This document shows positions 1 through 9,865 of a stretch of 64,000 bases of DNA, piece by piece. The translations under genes were made by a program, and so were the position numbers. Location of the stretch: positions 1-64,000 of the forward strand of contig CALKDS010000001.1 in NCBI GenBank assembly GCA_938084135.1, given 5' to 3'. This stretch comes from an uncultured Flavobacteriales bacterium (GTDB lineage Bacteria; Bacteroidota; Bacteroidia; Flavobacteriales; Schleiferiaceae). How positions within the stretch are numbered: position 1 is the first letter of the stretch; each line of letters begins with the position of its first letter. The notes beneath the pieces are model-generated. The model was not told where the DNA came from. It saw nothing but the letters and a program-made list of their open reading frames with translations, and did not search any database.

Positions 1-745
1 CTGAACCTTTTTTTGTTGTTATAAGAATAACTCCATTAGAAGCCCGCGAACCATAAAGTGCTGTCGCTGCCGCTCCTTTTAATACAGATACTTTATCTAT
101 ATCCTCAGGGTTGATATCCATCGCTGCATTACCGTAGTCATATCCTCCACGACCAGTTTGCTGATCAGAGGTATTAGTGATTGCATTCGAAATTGGAATA
201 CCATCAACCACAAATAAAGCCTGGTTGTTTCCAGTTAAAGAACTGTAACCACGTATTACTACGTTGGCCGAGCCCCCCATGGTACCTGACTGCCTGATGT
301 TCACTCCAGCAACTTTACCGGATAGTGAACTCATGAAGTTAACGTCCTTTACTTTGGATACTTCTGCCCCTCCAACTTCTTGGACGGCGTAACCAATGGA
401 CTTCTTGTCTCTAGAAATACCAAATGCTGTGATAACTACTTCATCCAACTTATTGGAAGAAGTACTTAAAGAAACATCTAATGTATTTCCACTTACTGTA
501 CCTTCTTGCGAGGCATAGCCCATGGAAGAAAATACTAATACGGCATTCTTACCGGCTTTAATGGAGTACTTTCCATCAAAGTTGGTGATTGCGGCATTAT
601 TTGTGCCTTTTTCCTTCACTGATACGGAAGGGACAGGCTCCCCACTTGCTGCATCAGATACAACTCCCGTCACATTCTGCGCTAATGCAGAAAACGAAAA
701 GAATGTAGCGATGGCAAGGGCGAAAAGATTTGCTCTGCGTTTCAT
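1..745 (-). CDS. SusC/RagA-family TonB-linked outer membrane protein, N-terminal part (3' end outside window)
   Basis: Minus-strand translation from ATG at 745: MKRRANLFALAIATFFSFSALAQNVTGVVSDAASGEPVPSVSVKEKGTNNAAITNFDGKYSIKAG...GYASQEGTVSG...; carboxypeptidase-like repeat then plug domain (GVNIRQSGTMGGSANVVIRGYSSLTGNNQALFVVDGIPI...DIDKVSVLKGAAATALYGSRASNGVILITTKKG). ORF is open to the window edge, so absent from the track. Confidence 0.93.
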   Translation of the reverse strand, partial: MKRRANLFALAIATFFSFSALAQNVTGVVSDAASGEPVPSVSVKEKGTNNAAITNFDGKYSIKAGKNAVLVFSSMGYASQEGTVSGNTLDVSLSTSSNKLDEVVITAFGISRDKKSIGYAVQEVGGAEVSKVKDVNFMSSLSGKVAGVNIRQSGTMGGSANVVIRGYSSLTGNNQALFVVDGIPISNAITNTSDQQTGRGGYDYGNAAMDINPEDIDKVSVLKGAAATALYGSRASNGVILITTKKGS

Positions 746-936
746 CTAGGTGTTATTTGAATGTTAAACAGGGTAAATATAACGTAATTTTTGATTAAGA
801 AACAATCTTAAGCCCCTATTCTCAAGGCGTTTGCCAAAAAGTAGTAAAAAAATTTATAAAATTTGAATGTGAAAATTTAACTTGTGTATTAATTACACTT
901 ATATCGTATTTATTGTACTTGAGACACTTTAAATAC

Positions 937-2406
937 TTATTCTAAGACACTTTTTTTCACTTTTTTAGCGGAATAAAACTCTTTTTTAAATTTTAAGTCC
1001 AAGAAAACTAAAAGAGAAGCTGATCCCCAAACTAAAACTGCAGCTTTATCCATGTCTAAGAAATTATTCAATACCCCATGACAAAAATATGAGACCAAAC
1101 CTAATAAAGCGCAAATCGCGATACTCCGGTCGCTACCGACCTTTAGGGTGTTAACCACCCTGAACCCAGTACTAAAAAGAGCAATTAAAAAAACTAGCAT
1201 TAGTATGAGGCCTGGTAACCCCTGTTCAGCCATTAGCCCTATATATTCACTGTGAGCATTCCCCCTGTTACCAGAATTAGTTGAGATAACCGTCATTTCC
1301 GAAGAATGTTGAAATGGAGCATACTGAAATTGATATGTCCCTGGGCCCCAACCTGTCAACGGGCGTTCTTCAAACATCCTTATTGCCGACATCCATCTAT
1401 TTATTCTCTCTAGATTAGAGGCGTCAGTTGATATATTGGAAATACTCTTAATATGCTCTGAAAAATTATCGGAGGAAACAGTTTCATTTTTTGTAAAGAC
1501 CCTCATCCAATGTTCTTGAGAAACATAAAGAGAGCTAAGCACTATAAAAGACCCGAAAAAAAAATATTTTAAATTAACCTTAAATCTAATGAGGAGATAA
1601 ACCCCAAGAGCTGCGACAATACTAAGCCATGATGCTCTGGAATAAGAAAAAACTGTTGCTATTGTCAAAAGCGTCATTAATCCTGCAGAAAGAACATAAT
1701 TGATAAGTTTTTGATTTTTTAACACCCGATAAATTGCAAATGGAAAAATGAAAGCTAAGGCCATTCCATAAGCAGTGTGTTCTTTGTAAAATGGAAACAT
1801 GACCCATGTGCTTGTCTGCTTACTGAACCCATATTGTGAGTGGACATATAAAGTATACAGGCAAGAAATAGCCAGGCTAATTGCGTAAAGAAGGAAAAAT
1901 CTACTTCTGGCAGTTTTGGACTCAAAAACATTAAACATTGCGAAAAACAATGGTACTACAAACCAAATATTTGATATCCATGATTTAAAAGAGACCATGG
2001 GCATTTCACTAGTGAGGATTGAAAACCCCATCCAACTCAATTGCATCAATAGAGTAATGGATACGGGATGCTTTAGCAAAGACCATGGAAGCTTTCCATT
2101 CTGCAAAAAACGAAGTAAAAGAAAAAAAGTGATTCCTGCTAAAATGGGTTCTGTGGGCAAGCTCACACCAAGGTTAAAAGTAGAATCCTTCAGAGAGATA
2201 GATAGCGGGGTAACTGCTACTACAAACAAAAGAAGACTATTCAAATGGTAAAAAGACCACGCCACGAACAACAGCGCAAATGGTATAGCTGCAACAACAT
2301 AAAACTCTAGTGCCACTGAAAACCCTACAAAAAGAACAAACAGTGCTCCAATTATCCAAATTGGATAATTTTTTAAGATGGGAGACTTTGTTTTAAATCT
2401 TTCCAT
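937..2406 (-). CDS. O-antigen ligase/polymerase family (Wzy_C-like) membrane protein
   Basis: Polytopic membrane protein with GWGPGTYQ...SGNRGNAHSEYIGLMAEQGLPGLILML motif. Confidence 0.85.
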   Translation of the reverse strand: MERFKTKSPILKNYPIWIIGALFVLFVGFSVALEFYVVAAIPFALLFVAWSFYHLNSLLLFVVAVTPLSISLKDSTFNLGVSLPTEPILAGITFFLLLRFLQNGKLPWSLLKHPVSITLLMQLSWMGFSILTSEMPMVSFKSWISNIWFVVPLFFAMFNVFESKTARSRFFLLYAISLAISCLYTLYVHSQYGFSKQTSTWVMFPFYKEHTAYGMALAFIFPFAIYRVLKNQKLINYVLSAGLMTLLTIATVFSYSRASWLSIVAALGVYLLIRFKVNLKYFFFGSFIVLSSLYVSQEHWMRVFTKNETVSSDNFSEHIKSISNISTDASNLERINRWMSAIRMFEERPLTGWGPGTYQFQYAPFQHSSEMTVISTNSGNRGNAHSEYIGLMAEQGLPGLILMLVFLIALFSTGFRVVNTLKVGSDRSIAICALLGLVSYFCHGVLNNFLDMDKAAVLVWGSASLLVFLDLKFKKEFYSAKKVKKSVLE

Positions 2407-3383
2407 GTATTTAAAAGAAGGATGACGAGTAAAGTCGATACAAATGTCGCTAGTGAACTAACAACACAAATTAACCATCGAATAGGATATTTCTTTTTAT
2501 CTGCGGGAATAGCTTTGTTAACTCTAAATGTTGCAGGCATAACCTGTCTAGCATCAACACTTGATTGATTGAGCTTGGTTCGAATCTTCACTTCCTCCTC
2601 TTTCATCAAATGCAACTCGTCTCGCAGAGAAACATACCTACCACCATATTTTGCCAATGTATCTAAAACCGCCTTTAACTGATCAATAGTCCTCTCAGGA
2701 CGGCCCTCAGCTATGGCAGTTGCATATTGTTCTGAAACAACCATAGATTGACTTTCATACTCATGAACTCCTTTCTGACGCAGCTTTTTGATTTCGCTCT
2801 CCATCTTTCCCATTTCTTGACGGACTTTATTATACTCTTTTTCCACAATATTGTAACCAACTAAAGCCCTATCTCTTTGAATACGACTCTTTACACGATC
2901 CAATAAATTTGTAATCGAATTTGCTATATCTGATGCTAATTGTGGGTCCTTGTCAAGAACATTTATCTCAACACTCATAAACTGAGTACGACCAAAAGAT
3001 ATTTTATCAGAATATTCCTCAAATAGATCTGTCCTAATAGTTGCACTGGTTAAATCCAAATCATAATGCTCAGTAAGATTAAATTTCCTTGTTATGGTGT
3101 CAAAAATAACATCTGAATTCAAAATCTGAATTAATTGTTCCGCTTGCTCCTCTGCGCCAAATTCAAGAAAATCTTGATCTTGATATGAATCTTGAGGAAG
3201 TAGAGCTTTTGAAGGCGAATTTGTTGTTGAAGGAAAAACAATTACTGTAGATTCATATAGCGGGTCAATAAAAACAGGCATTGACCCTATCGCTCCAGCA
3301 AGTCCAGCCAAAAAAGGTATTACCAATAATGGTTTTCGCCATTTGAACAAAAAGTGAAGAAGGTTTTGAGAAGTAGCATCCAT
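2373..3383 (-). CDS. Wzz-like chain-length determinant / polysaccharide co-polymerase
   Basis: Two terminal TM segments flanking a coiled-coil periplasmic domain; SIANSITNLLDRVKSRIQRDRA; start taken at internal Met (MDATSQ). Confidence 0.8.
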   Translation of the reverse strand: MDATSQNLLHFLFKWRKPLLVIPFLAGLAGAIGSMPVFIDPLYESTVIVFPSTTNSPSKALLPQDSYQDQDFLEFGAEEQAEQLIQILNSDVIFDTITRKFNLTEHYDLDLTSATIRTDLFEEYSDKISFGRTQFMSVEINVLDKDPQLASDIANSITNLLDRVKSRIQRDRALVGYNIVEKEYNKVRQEMGKMESEIKKLRQKGVHEYESQSMVVSEQYATAIAEGRPERTIDQLKAVLDTLAKYGGRYVSLRDELHLMKEEEVKIRTKLNQSSVDARQVMPATFRVNKAIPADKKKYPIRWLICVVSSLATFVSTLLVILLLNTWKDLKQSLPS

Positions 3384-3393
3384 TAAATTAAAC

Positions 3394-4317
3394 TTAAGTC
3401 CACAAAGATAGACTTCTTCCAACGAGTGATTCTAATTCGTGGATATCATCTACAAAATATTTCATTGCTTTTTTTCGATTATCGGAGGATAATTGTTCAG
3501 ATTCTTCCTTAAAGAGAGCTTTTTTCAAAAAAAGATGTAATCTCTTGGGTAATACATTTTTTAATCGCTTTAATTCTAAACGAAGAATTAATCGATTCAA
3601 AACTGGAGATTTTGGATCCTGACTTTCATGATTTTTTACTTCACCAAGTATCGGGCTGCTTTCCACTCCCCAAAATTCACAAACATCATTCCAGCTTTTT
3701 TGCGGACTATTAAAAAAGACCTCATAAATATCTACCCTGAGTAGATCTGCATCAAAATTTTTCATCCAGCGCTTTAAACTCTCAGAATAACGACTTAAAT
3801 GATAAAAATTATGACTTTTTCCCCATAAAGATTTCGTTGAAAAATCTTTTTCTAACTCCTCCAAAAACGAACCCGAAACAAGGCCATATTTTCTAGACAT
3901 TCTATAATGAGACCATGCCCTATCGACGGGATTTCTTAAAATAATTGAAATTTTCCCATTGGGGCATGCCCGTTTGACTTCTTCAGCTGCATTTTTGCTC
4001 CAGAAATAACTTGTAGAGCATTCTGCTAACTTTTGTCCTGGTCTTGCATGTTCGAATAAACGAGTATAACTATTTTGATCTCTCACAAAATCTTGATGAA
4101 CAAACTCCAGTCGATCTTTTAACCAATAACTTTTAGGTAATCTTGGTGAGATGGCGTTAAATTCTGAAGAAAAATTGTTGACGTCAATATCAGTCGAAAA
4201 AAAATTAGGTTCTTTTATTTTTGACAAAGCGATATTTGGATTTTCACTCATCCAATGAGCAATGGTTGTAGTACCCGCTTTGGCAGCACCAATCAAAAAT
4301 ATATCAGGATTCACCAT
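3394..4317 (-). CDS. Sulfotransferase domain protein
   Basis: N-terminal PAPS-binding motif FLIGAAKAGTTTIAHWM; later IILRNPVDRAWSHYRM (3'-phosphate binding). Confidence 0.88.
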   Translation of the reverse strand: MVNPDIFLIGAAKAGTTTIAHWMSENPNIALSKIKEPNFFSTDIDVNNFSSEFNAISPRLPKSYWLKDRLEFVHQDFVRDQNSYTRLFEHARPGQKLAECSTSYFWSKNAAEEVKRACPNGKISIILRNPVDRAWSHYRMSRKYGLVSGSFLEELEKDFSTKSLWGKSHNFYHLSRYSESLKRWMKNFDADLLRVDIYEVFFNSPQKSWNDVCEFWGVESSPILGEVKNHESQDPKSPVLNRLILRLELKRLKNVLPKRLHLFLKKALFKEESEQLSSDNRKKAMKYFVDDIHELESLVGRSLSLWT

Positions 4318-4320
4318 TTT

Positions 4321-5622
4321 TTAACGCCAAAAAATTAATGTTCGTATTCCCGTTTGTTTATATCCAATTAAAAGAGCCCAGATATTCCAAATTATCATTG
4401 TCGAAGAGGTGGCCCAAGCTGCGCCCTTAAGTCCAAAAAGAGGAATAAGTAAAATATTTGCAGAAATATTAATAATTGCAGCATAAATCATCGTATTACG
4501 GGCTTTTTTTTCATTTCCAGTCATATTTAAAAGGTACATTACTGGACCACAAAGAGCATTTATAATTTGACCAAAACAAAGAATTCTAAGAACAGACAAT
4601 GAGCCTTCAAACCCCTCTCCAAAAATGGATAACAAAAATTGCCCGAAAAACATTATTCCAAGAAAAAGAGGAATACCCACAATCGTATTTATTAATGAAG
4701 CCTTATGAATAATAGACTGAAGCTCTTTAGCCTTTTTATTTATCCATAAAGATGAAATCTGCGGAGCAATCCTCGCGTTGATAGCAAATTGGGTAAATGT
4801 TATAAGGGTAGCTATCTTGAAAGCTACTCTGTAATTTGCAACATCTTCAGCAGACATAAAATAACTGACTGTCAAAGTATCTGACCATGACATTATCATA
4901 AATAATGTTCCCGTTAAGAACATAGATGTAGCGCTTGATGCATGATTTTTTAATGAACGCCAACTTTTATGAAAAAGAGGGCCATAAAATCGAATGCTTA
5001 TAAACGCAAAAAAAGAGATAATAAATAAAAACCCCATAGGTAAAATTTCGCGAGGAAATATTAGTAAAAATGCTTCTCTTGAAAGAAAAAAATGATCAGG
5101 GAATAGATACATTAGAAGAGAAATAAGCCCTAAGAAAAAACTAGTTTGGAAAACACCATATAATAACCATTGTTTCCTCGCGCGCAGGTATTCAGAGTGA
5201 ATTTGAAAAAGTGAAAAGAATGGCAAAGTCAATGCGGTCATTCTTAGAACAAGCCCAAGACCAAAATCATTAAAAAAATCTTCAAGGATATCCGCAGACA
5301 AAAAAAGTATTAATGCAAACGCTAAAGAACTTAGTCCAACAAAACTTTGAACTTTTCTTATAAAATTCCAACCATCTTGTTCATTCATATTAGGAATTTC
5401 TCTTACTGCCAGGCCATCTGTCCCCCATTTAGATAATGCAGCAAGAATACTCAAGAATGTAAATGCAACTTCAAAAAGCCCATAAGTACCAGGACCAAAA
5501 ATATTTATAACTACCCACACAAAAGAGTAGCCACCTACCGCGCCGAGTATTTTTAAAACTAATACCAGAGAACTGCTCTTCAGCATAGAATTCCAATCAG
5601 TATTCAAAAATTTGACAGACAT
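4321..5622 (-). CDS. Polysaccharide flippase (Wzx/MATE-like, oligosaccharide translocase)
   Basis: Polytopic protein with flippase-like N- and C-terminal segments; start chosen at MSVKFLNTDW (5622). Confidence 0.82.
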   Translation of the reverse strand: MSVKFLNTDWNSMLKSSSLVLVLKILGAVGGYSFVWVVINIFGPGTYGLFEVAFTFLSILAALSKWGTDGLAVREIPNMNEQDGWNFIRKVQSFVGLSSLAFALILFLSADILEDFFNDFGLGLVLRMTALTLPFFSLFQIHSEYLRARKQWLLYGVFQTSFFLGLISLLMYLFPDHFFLSREAFLLIFPREILPMGFLFIISFFAFISIRFYGPLFHKSWRSLKNHASSATSMFLTGTLFMIMSWSDTLTVSYFMSAEDVANYRVAFKIATLITFTQFAINARIAPQISSLWINKKAKELQSIIHKASLINTIVGIPLFLGIMFFGQFLLSIFGEGFEGSLSVLRILCFGQIINALCGPVMYLLNMTGNEKKARNTMIYAAIINISANILLIPLFGLKGAAWATSSTMIIWNIWALLIGYKQTGIRTLIFWR

Positions 5623-5643
5623 GGGACAAAGGTCATACTTTTG
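5611..5643 (+). promoter_or_regulatory. Bacteroidota-type promoter TTTG-N21-TACTTTTG, 5 nt before GT4 ATG 5649
   Basis: TTTG 5611-5614; TACTTTTG 5636-5643. Confidence 0.65.
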
Positions 5644-5648
5644 AGGTA

Positions 5649-6803
5649 ATGCCCCAATCAATTACAATAGCTATTAATGGCCGCTGGCTTCTTGCTGGAA
5701 AACTAGAGGGTACAGGATGGTATAGTCATAGTATTATAAAGCTATTAATTGAGTTTCATCCTGAAGTCGATTGGCATATTTTCTATGACCGAACCCCTAA
5801 GCCGCCTCACATTTATCCTGGTGTGAAATACCATGTGCTAAGACCAGCAGCAAGACATCCCTGGCTCTGGAGTTTCTGGAATGAATGGCTTGTTCCAAAA
5901 AAATTAATGAGAATAAAAGCTTCTATTTATTGGTCTCCAGACGGATTATTACCGAGTAGAAAATCATTGAAAGACAATCAAATAAAACTAATCACAACAA
6001 TTCATGATTTAAATTTTATTCACAGACCTAAGGATATACCATTAAGAATTGGCGACTATTATCGACAAGTATGCGAACGATCTGCTAAAGAATCTGACAG
6101 AATTTTAGCAGTATCTGAAACCACAAAAAATGATATAATTTTAACTTATTCCATAAAGAATAAAGATATTGATGTAACCTATAATGCTCCTCAGAAGGAC
6201 TTTACTCCTCTCTCGGAAAAAGAAAAAAAGTCGGCTCAAAAAAAATTTGCAAACGGGAATCCCTATTTCTGCTTTCTAGGTGCATTTACTCGAAGAAAAA
6301 ATTTAAAAACTCTTGTAGAAGCATTTAATAAGTGGACTTTATTGAACCCAAAAAGCAAGCATCAATTGGTTATTGCTGGAAGGCCTCTTCACGAAGATGA
6401 GGAATTGAATAATGCCTTAAAAAATGGCAAGAAAAGAATTCTGCTTCCAGGATTTATTTCTAGAGATCAATTAAATGATTTTTTTGGAGGTGCGACAGCA
6501 TTTGTTTTTCCAAGTTATTTCGAAGGTTTCGGTATTCCAATAATCGAAGCTATGGCATCAAATTGTTTGGTCTTATCATCTAATTCTTCATGTATGCCTG
6601 AAATTGCAAATGATGCTGCACACTATTCGCGACCGGAAAATATAGAAGATTGGATATCAGCATTAAATTTTGCAATACAAAATGAAGAAGATGTGAAATT
6701 GCTCAAAGTAAAAGGGTTAGAGCGAGCAAAATACTTTAAATGGGAACACTCTGCAGATCAAGTTTGGGAATCTTTCGAAAAAATTTTATCTAATGAACGT
6801 TAA
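5649..6803 (+). CDS. Glycosyltransferase family 4
   Basis: FLGAFTRRKNLKTLVEAF...FVFPSYFEGFGIPIIEAMASNCLVLSSNSSCMPEIANDAA. Confidence 0.92.
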   Translation: MPQSITIAINGRWLLAGKLEGTGWYSHSIIKLLIEFHPEVDWHIFYDRTPKPPHIYPGVKYHVLRPAARHPWLWSFWNEWLVPKKLMRIKASIYWSPDGLLPSRKSLKDNQIKLITTIHDLNFIHRPKDIPLRIGDYYRQVCERSAKESDRILAVSETTKNDIILTYSIKNKDIDVTYNAPQKDFTPLSEKEKKSAQKKFANGNPYFCFLGAFTRRKNLKTLVEAFNKWTLLNPKSKHQLVIAGRPLHEDEELNNALKNGKKRILLPGFISRDQLNDFFGGATAFVFPSYFEGFGIPIIEAMASNCLVLSSNSSCMPEIANDAAHYSRPENIEDWISALNFAIQNEEDVKLLKVKGLERAKYFKWEHSADQVWESFEKILSNER

Positions 6804-7377
6804 ACAGCTATTAACTGCGGGATTAGATGAAGCAGGAAGAGGCTGCCTAGCTGGCCCGGTAGTGGCTAGCGCAGTTATTTGGCCTGAAGGATTACAATTA
6901 AAAGGACTCACTGATTCTAAAAAACTAAACGCCAATAAAAGAGCTTCATTTAGAAAAAAACTTGAAGAAATACTTCCAAAAGGAAGTTGGGCCATTGGAG
7001 TTTCCAGCTCAGGAGAAATAGATAAAATAAATATACTCGAAGCTACTTTTTTAGCAATGCACAGGGCCATTGCAAAATTAAAACCTCAACCTAATTTACT
7101 TTTAATTGATGGGAATAGATTTAGGCCATATCTGAATATCACCTACCGTTGTGAAATAAAAGGGGATGCGCGATTTCAAGCAATATCAGCTGCAAGTATA
7201 TTTGCGAAAACATATCGTGATCAAATCATGCTGGAAGCTCATCTGGAAAATCCGCAATATGAATGGAATGCTAATAAAGGTTACCCAAGTAGAAAACATA
7301 AGATAGCGATGATGAGATATGGCTTGTCAAAAATTCATCGCACAAGCTTTAAATGGCGAAATCCGGAAATAAAATAA
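6793..7377 (+). CDS. rnhB: Ribonuclease HII
   Basis: AGLDEAGRGCLAGPVVASAVI...DGN...AASIFAKTYRD...KGYPSRKH. Confidence 0.96.
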   Translation: MNVKQLLTAGLDEAGRGCLAGPVVASAVIWPEGLQLKGLTDSKKLNANKRASFRKKLEEILPKGSWAIGVSSSGEIDKINILEATFLAMHRAIAKLKPQPNLLLIDGNRFRPYLNITYRCEIKGDARFQAISAASIFAKTYRDQIMLEAHLENPQYEWNANKGYPSRKHKIAMMRYGLSKIHRTSFKWRNPEIK

Positions 7378-7390
7378 GATTTTTTAATAA

Positions 7391-8728
7391 ATGAATAGAG
7401 ATCGAAAAATCCACAAAGAATACCTTAAAATTCTATTTATCATAGGGGTCTTATTAATAATATCAAATTGCACAAATAAATCAAAAGGAATTAATAAGCT
7501 CGAGGCTATTCCTGCAAACGCAATGATTTTAGCTTCAATAGATAATATTGCATCATTAAATTTCTCTTTGATGGAAATGCAGCAATTACCAAATCTGAAA
7601 AGCTTACAATTTTTATTTGAAAATATTGAAAATCATTTAAACGGCGACTTCCTGATAAGCTTTCACCCTATTGGAGCAAAAGATTTTCATTGGCTTATTA
7701 GTATTCCAAGAACGTCAGCTGAATCCTGGCATCCCTCGGTGTTGTCAAAAGAAAAAAACCTTAAACGTCGTTCATACTCAGTTGGCACAATATGGAATAC
7801 CGAGTCCATATCACTAGGCCAGACTGCCAACTACCTATTATTGAGCACATCTTCAATTCTAACAGAGGAAAGCATTCGACAAATTGAAAAAGGTGGAGGT
7901 CAAGATTCCTATAAATCTTTTGAGGACCTTCCCTATAAATTGTTAAACAACGATTTCATAACTATTTCCAACGATGACAATGCTAATAATTTGTCGATTT
8001 TTTATCCTTTTTATAGAAAAAAAAGAATAAATGATATACTTCGAAAATATCGTTTAGATCAGAACACAAGTCTTTCTTGGAATTTTTTGGAAGCTGGGGA
8101 TAGTAGCTCTTTCATTGCTCTATCTGATGAATTTGATATTTCCAAAACCTCCTTAGATTTTTTAAAACACTCTTTGCCAGTTTCTTTCCCCGGGTGGAAA
8201 TGGATGGTACCTGAGCTTAATTGGGGAGCTTGGATTATATCTGATTCGGAGTTTTCATTTAATAATAAAACCATTTCATCGCAGGTATTTGGAGAGTTGT
8301 GCTTCAAAGGAAATAGAAATAAATCCTGGAAAGCAAATGTCTATTATTCAAAACATGAAAAACTATTAATTCCCAATTGGACAAGCTCAAATAAATTTGA
8401 AATTAAACACTTGGATCAAGTATCTAACCCATCAGTCGATCAATACTTTAAAAGTTTTGGGCCATTTTTAGTCTCAGTAATTGACAGTAATCAGTTTAAT
8501 CGTTACGCATCATTTCTTGAAGTCGTTAGAACAGATACCCAAGAAAAGCAATACCAAGAGGCAATTCATTGGCTTCAAAGTCAACCAGCTGAAGCCAATG
8601 CTTGGTGGGTATCAAATACAATGATCAAAAACAGCGTTGAGACAACTAGTCAATGGCAAGGCCTATCATTGCAAATTTTGAATGGTAATGGAATCTGGTG
8701 TGCTTCTTCTGCGAAACAAAATCATTAA
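7391..8728 (+). CDS. Putative lipoprotein, DUF3352-like
   Basis: Lipobox-like LIISNC; IPANAMILASIDNIASL opening; no recognised catalytic domain. Confidence 0.5.
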   Translation: MNRDRKIHKEYLKILFIIGVLLIISNCTNKSKGINKLEAIPANAMILASIDNIASLNFSLMEMQQLPNLKSLQFLFENIENHLNGDFLISFHPIGAKDFHWLISIPRTSAESWHPSVLSKEKNLKRRSYSVGTIWNTESISLGQTANYLLLSTSSILTEESIRQIEKGGGQDSYKSFEDLPYKLLNNDFITISNDDNANNLSIFYPFYRKKRINDILRKYRLDQNTSLSWNFLEAGDSSSFIALSDEFDISKTSLDFLKHSLPVSFPGWKWMVPELNWGAWIISDSEFSFNNKTISSQVFGELCFKGNRNKSWKANVYYSKHEKLLIPNWTSSNKFEIKHLDQVSNPSVDQYFKSFGPFLVSVIDSNQFNRYASFLEVVRTDTQEKQYQEAIHWLQSQPAEANAWWVSNTMIKNSVETTSQWQGLSLQILNGNGIWCASSAKQNH

Positions 8729-8734
8729 AAAATA

Positions 8735-9625
8735 CTACTTTAATTTAATAAGATCTCCTTTTTTTGGTTGGTATCCAACTGCCCAATTATTAAGGCGGTA
8801 TAAAACACTTAGTTGAATTGAATATAATTGGGAGACAAAATGAGCATTTTCATCTGCACTTAATCTGTGAGTAGAAAACTCTCTGAGTTTACGAGAAAAT
8901 GATTTTCCTTTTCTCTCAATATATACTCTATCCCCCGGATTAATCTGAGAGGAGAATGTGAAATCATTAAAACGAAGTAACCGATTAATTGAAAGGCCAT
9001 TCTCTAAAGCAAATGACTCAATAGATTCATCTTCTTTTAGAACAACATAACATGGTCCATTTGGGCTAAGCATAAGGCGATTAATGTATTTATTCCTCTT
9101 AGATTTTATCTTTTTTATGGCCGTATCAAACTTCTTTAGATTATTATCTTCAATAATATTAATCAAACGAACTGCATACTCGTTGTTTGTAGCATACCCG
9201 GCATCCTGTAACCCTCTCGCCCAAGATTTAAAATCCCGAGGATCCAAAACAAATAAATGATCATACCTACTTCTAGATGCAAGAAATAAACTATGATCAC
9301 GGAAGCTTTTTTTTGGCCTTTGATATGCACGAAAACACTCATCCAGTAAGTCATCATCAGCATATATGGTTTTTCCATCCCAATTCTCATGACACTTAAT
9401 TCCAAAGTGATTATTCCCATCCTTTGCTAAACGACTATTTCCATTACCGCTCTCTAATATTCCTTGAGCCAGCGTTATGGATGCAGGAATGCCTGATCTA
9501 TGCATTTCTCGAATTGCCAATTTGTGGTATTTATGAATATAATCCGATCTTGAAAGTGATGCCTGAGCAAAAATACTTTGACCGAAAAAATAGCTTAAAA
9601 ATATCAGGGGAAATATTGCTTTCAT
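8735..9625 (-). CDS. Glucosaminidase-domain peptidoglycan hydrolase with LysM-like C-terminus
   Basis: HKLAIREMHRSGIPASITLAQGILESGNGNSRLAKDGNNHFGIKCHENWDGKTIYADDD...FRAYQ. Confidence 0.92.
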   Translation of the reverse strand: MKAIFPLIFLSYFFGQSIFAQASLSRSDYIHKYHKLAIREMHRSGIPASITLAQGILESGNGNSRLAKDGNNHFGIKCHENWDGKTIYADDDLLDECFRAYQRPKKSFRDHSLFLASRSRYDHLFVLDPRDFKSWARGLQDAGYATNNEYAVRLINIIEDNNLKKFDTAIKKIKSKRNKYINRLMLSPNGPCYVVLKEDESIESFALENGLSINRLLRFNDFTFSSQINPGDRVYIERKGKSFSRKLREFSTHRLSADENAHFVSQLYSIQLSVLYRLNNWAVGYQPKKGDLIKLK

Positions 9626-9696
9626 AAATGGATTTCAGGTCTCAAGATATTGATTTAATTATATCTTTAAAGCTTTGAATATTAGCTTATCTAAAA

Positions 9697-9852
9697 ATGT
9701 CTGTCAAAAACATTAATGAGTCCAATTCAGAAGACTACTATTTCAATTCTGAAGGTCTAATGGTCTTCACTGAACAACATCACCTTAAAAGAGGTTATTG
9801 TTGTAATAGTGGCTGTAAACATTGTCCCTACAAAAACGATGCGAATCAATAA
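9697..9852 (+). CDS. Small Cys-rich DUF5522-like protein (51 aa), missing from ORF track
   Basis: Translation MSVKNINESNSEDYYFNSEGLMVFTEQHHLKRGYCCNSGCKHCPYKNDANQ; RGYCCNSGCKHCPY matches the short DUF5522 family. Confidence 0.82.
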   Translation: MSVKNINESNSEDYYFNSEGLMVFTEQHHLKRGYCCNSGCKHCPYKNDANQ

Positions 9853-9865
9853 AAAGCTAAAAGTA

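Noticed and set aside
522-749. 75-aa plus-strand ORF
   Set aside because: Antisense to the SusC N-terminus, a shadow ORF.
1916-2251. 111-aa plus-strand ORF
   Set aside because: Antisense to the O-antigen ligase gene; composition fits a mirror of a hydrophobic protein.
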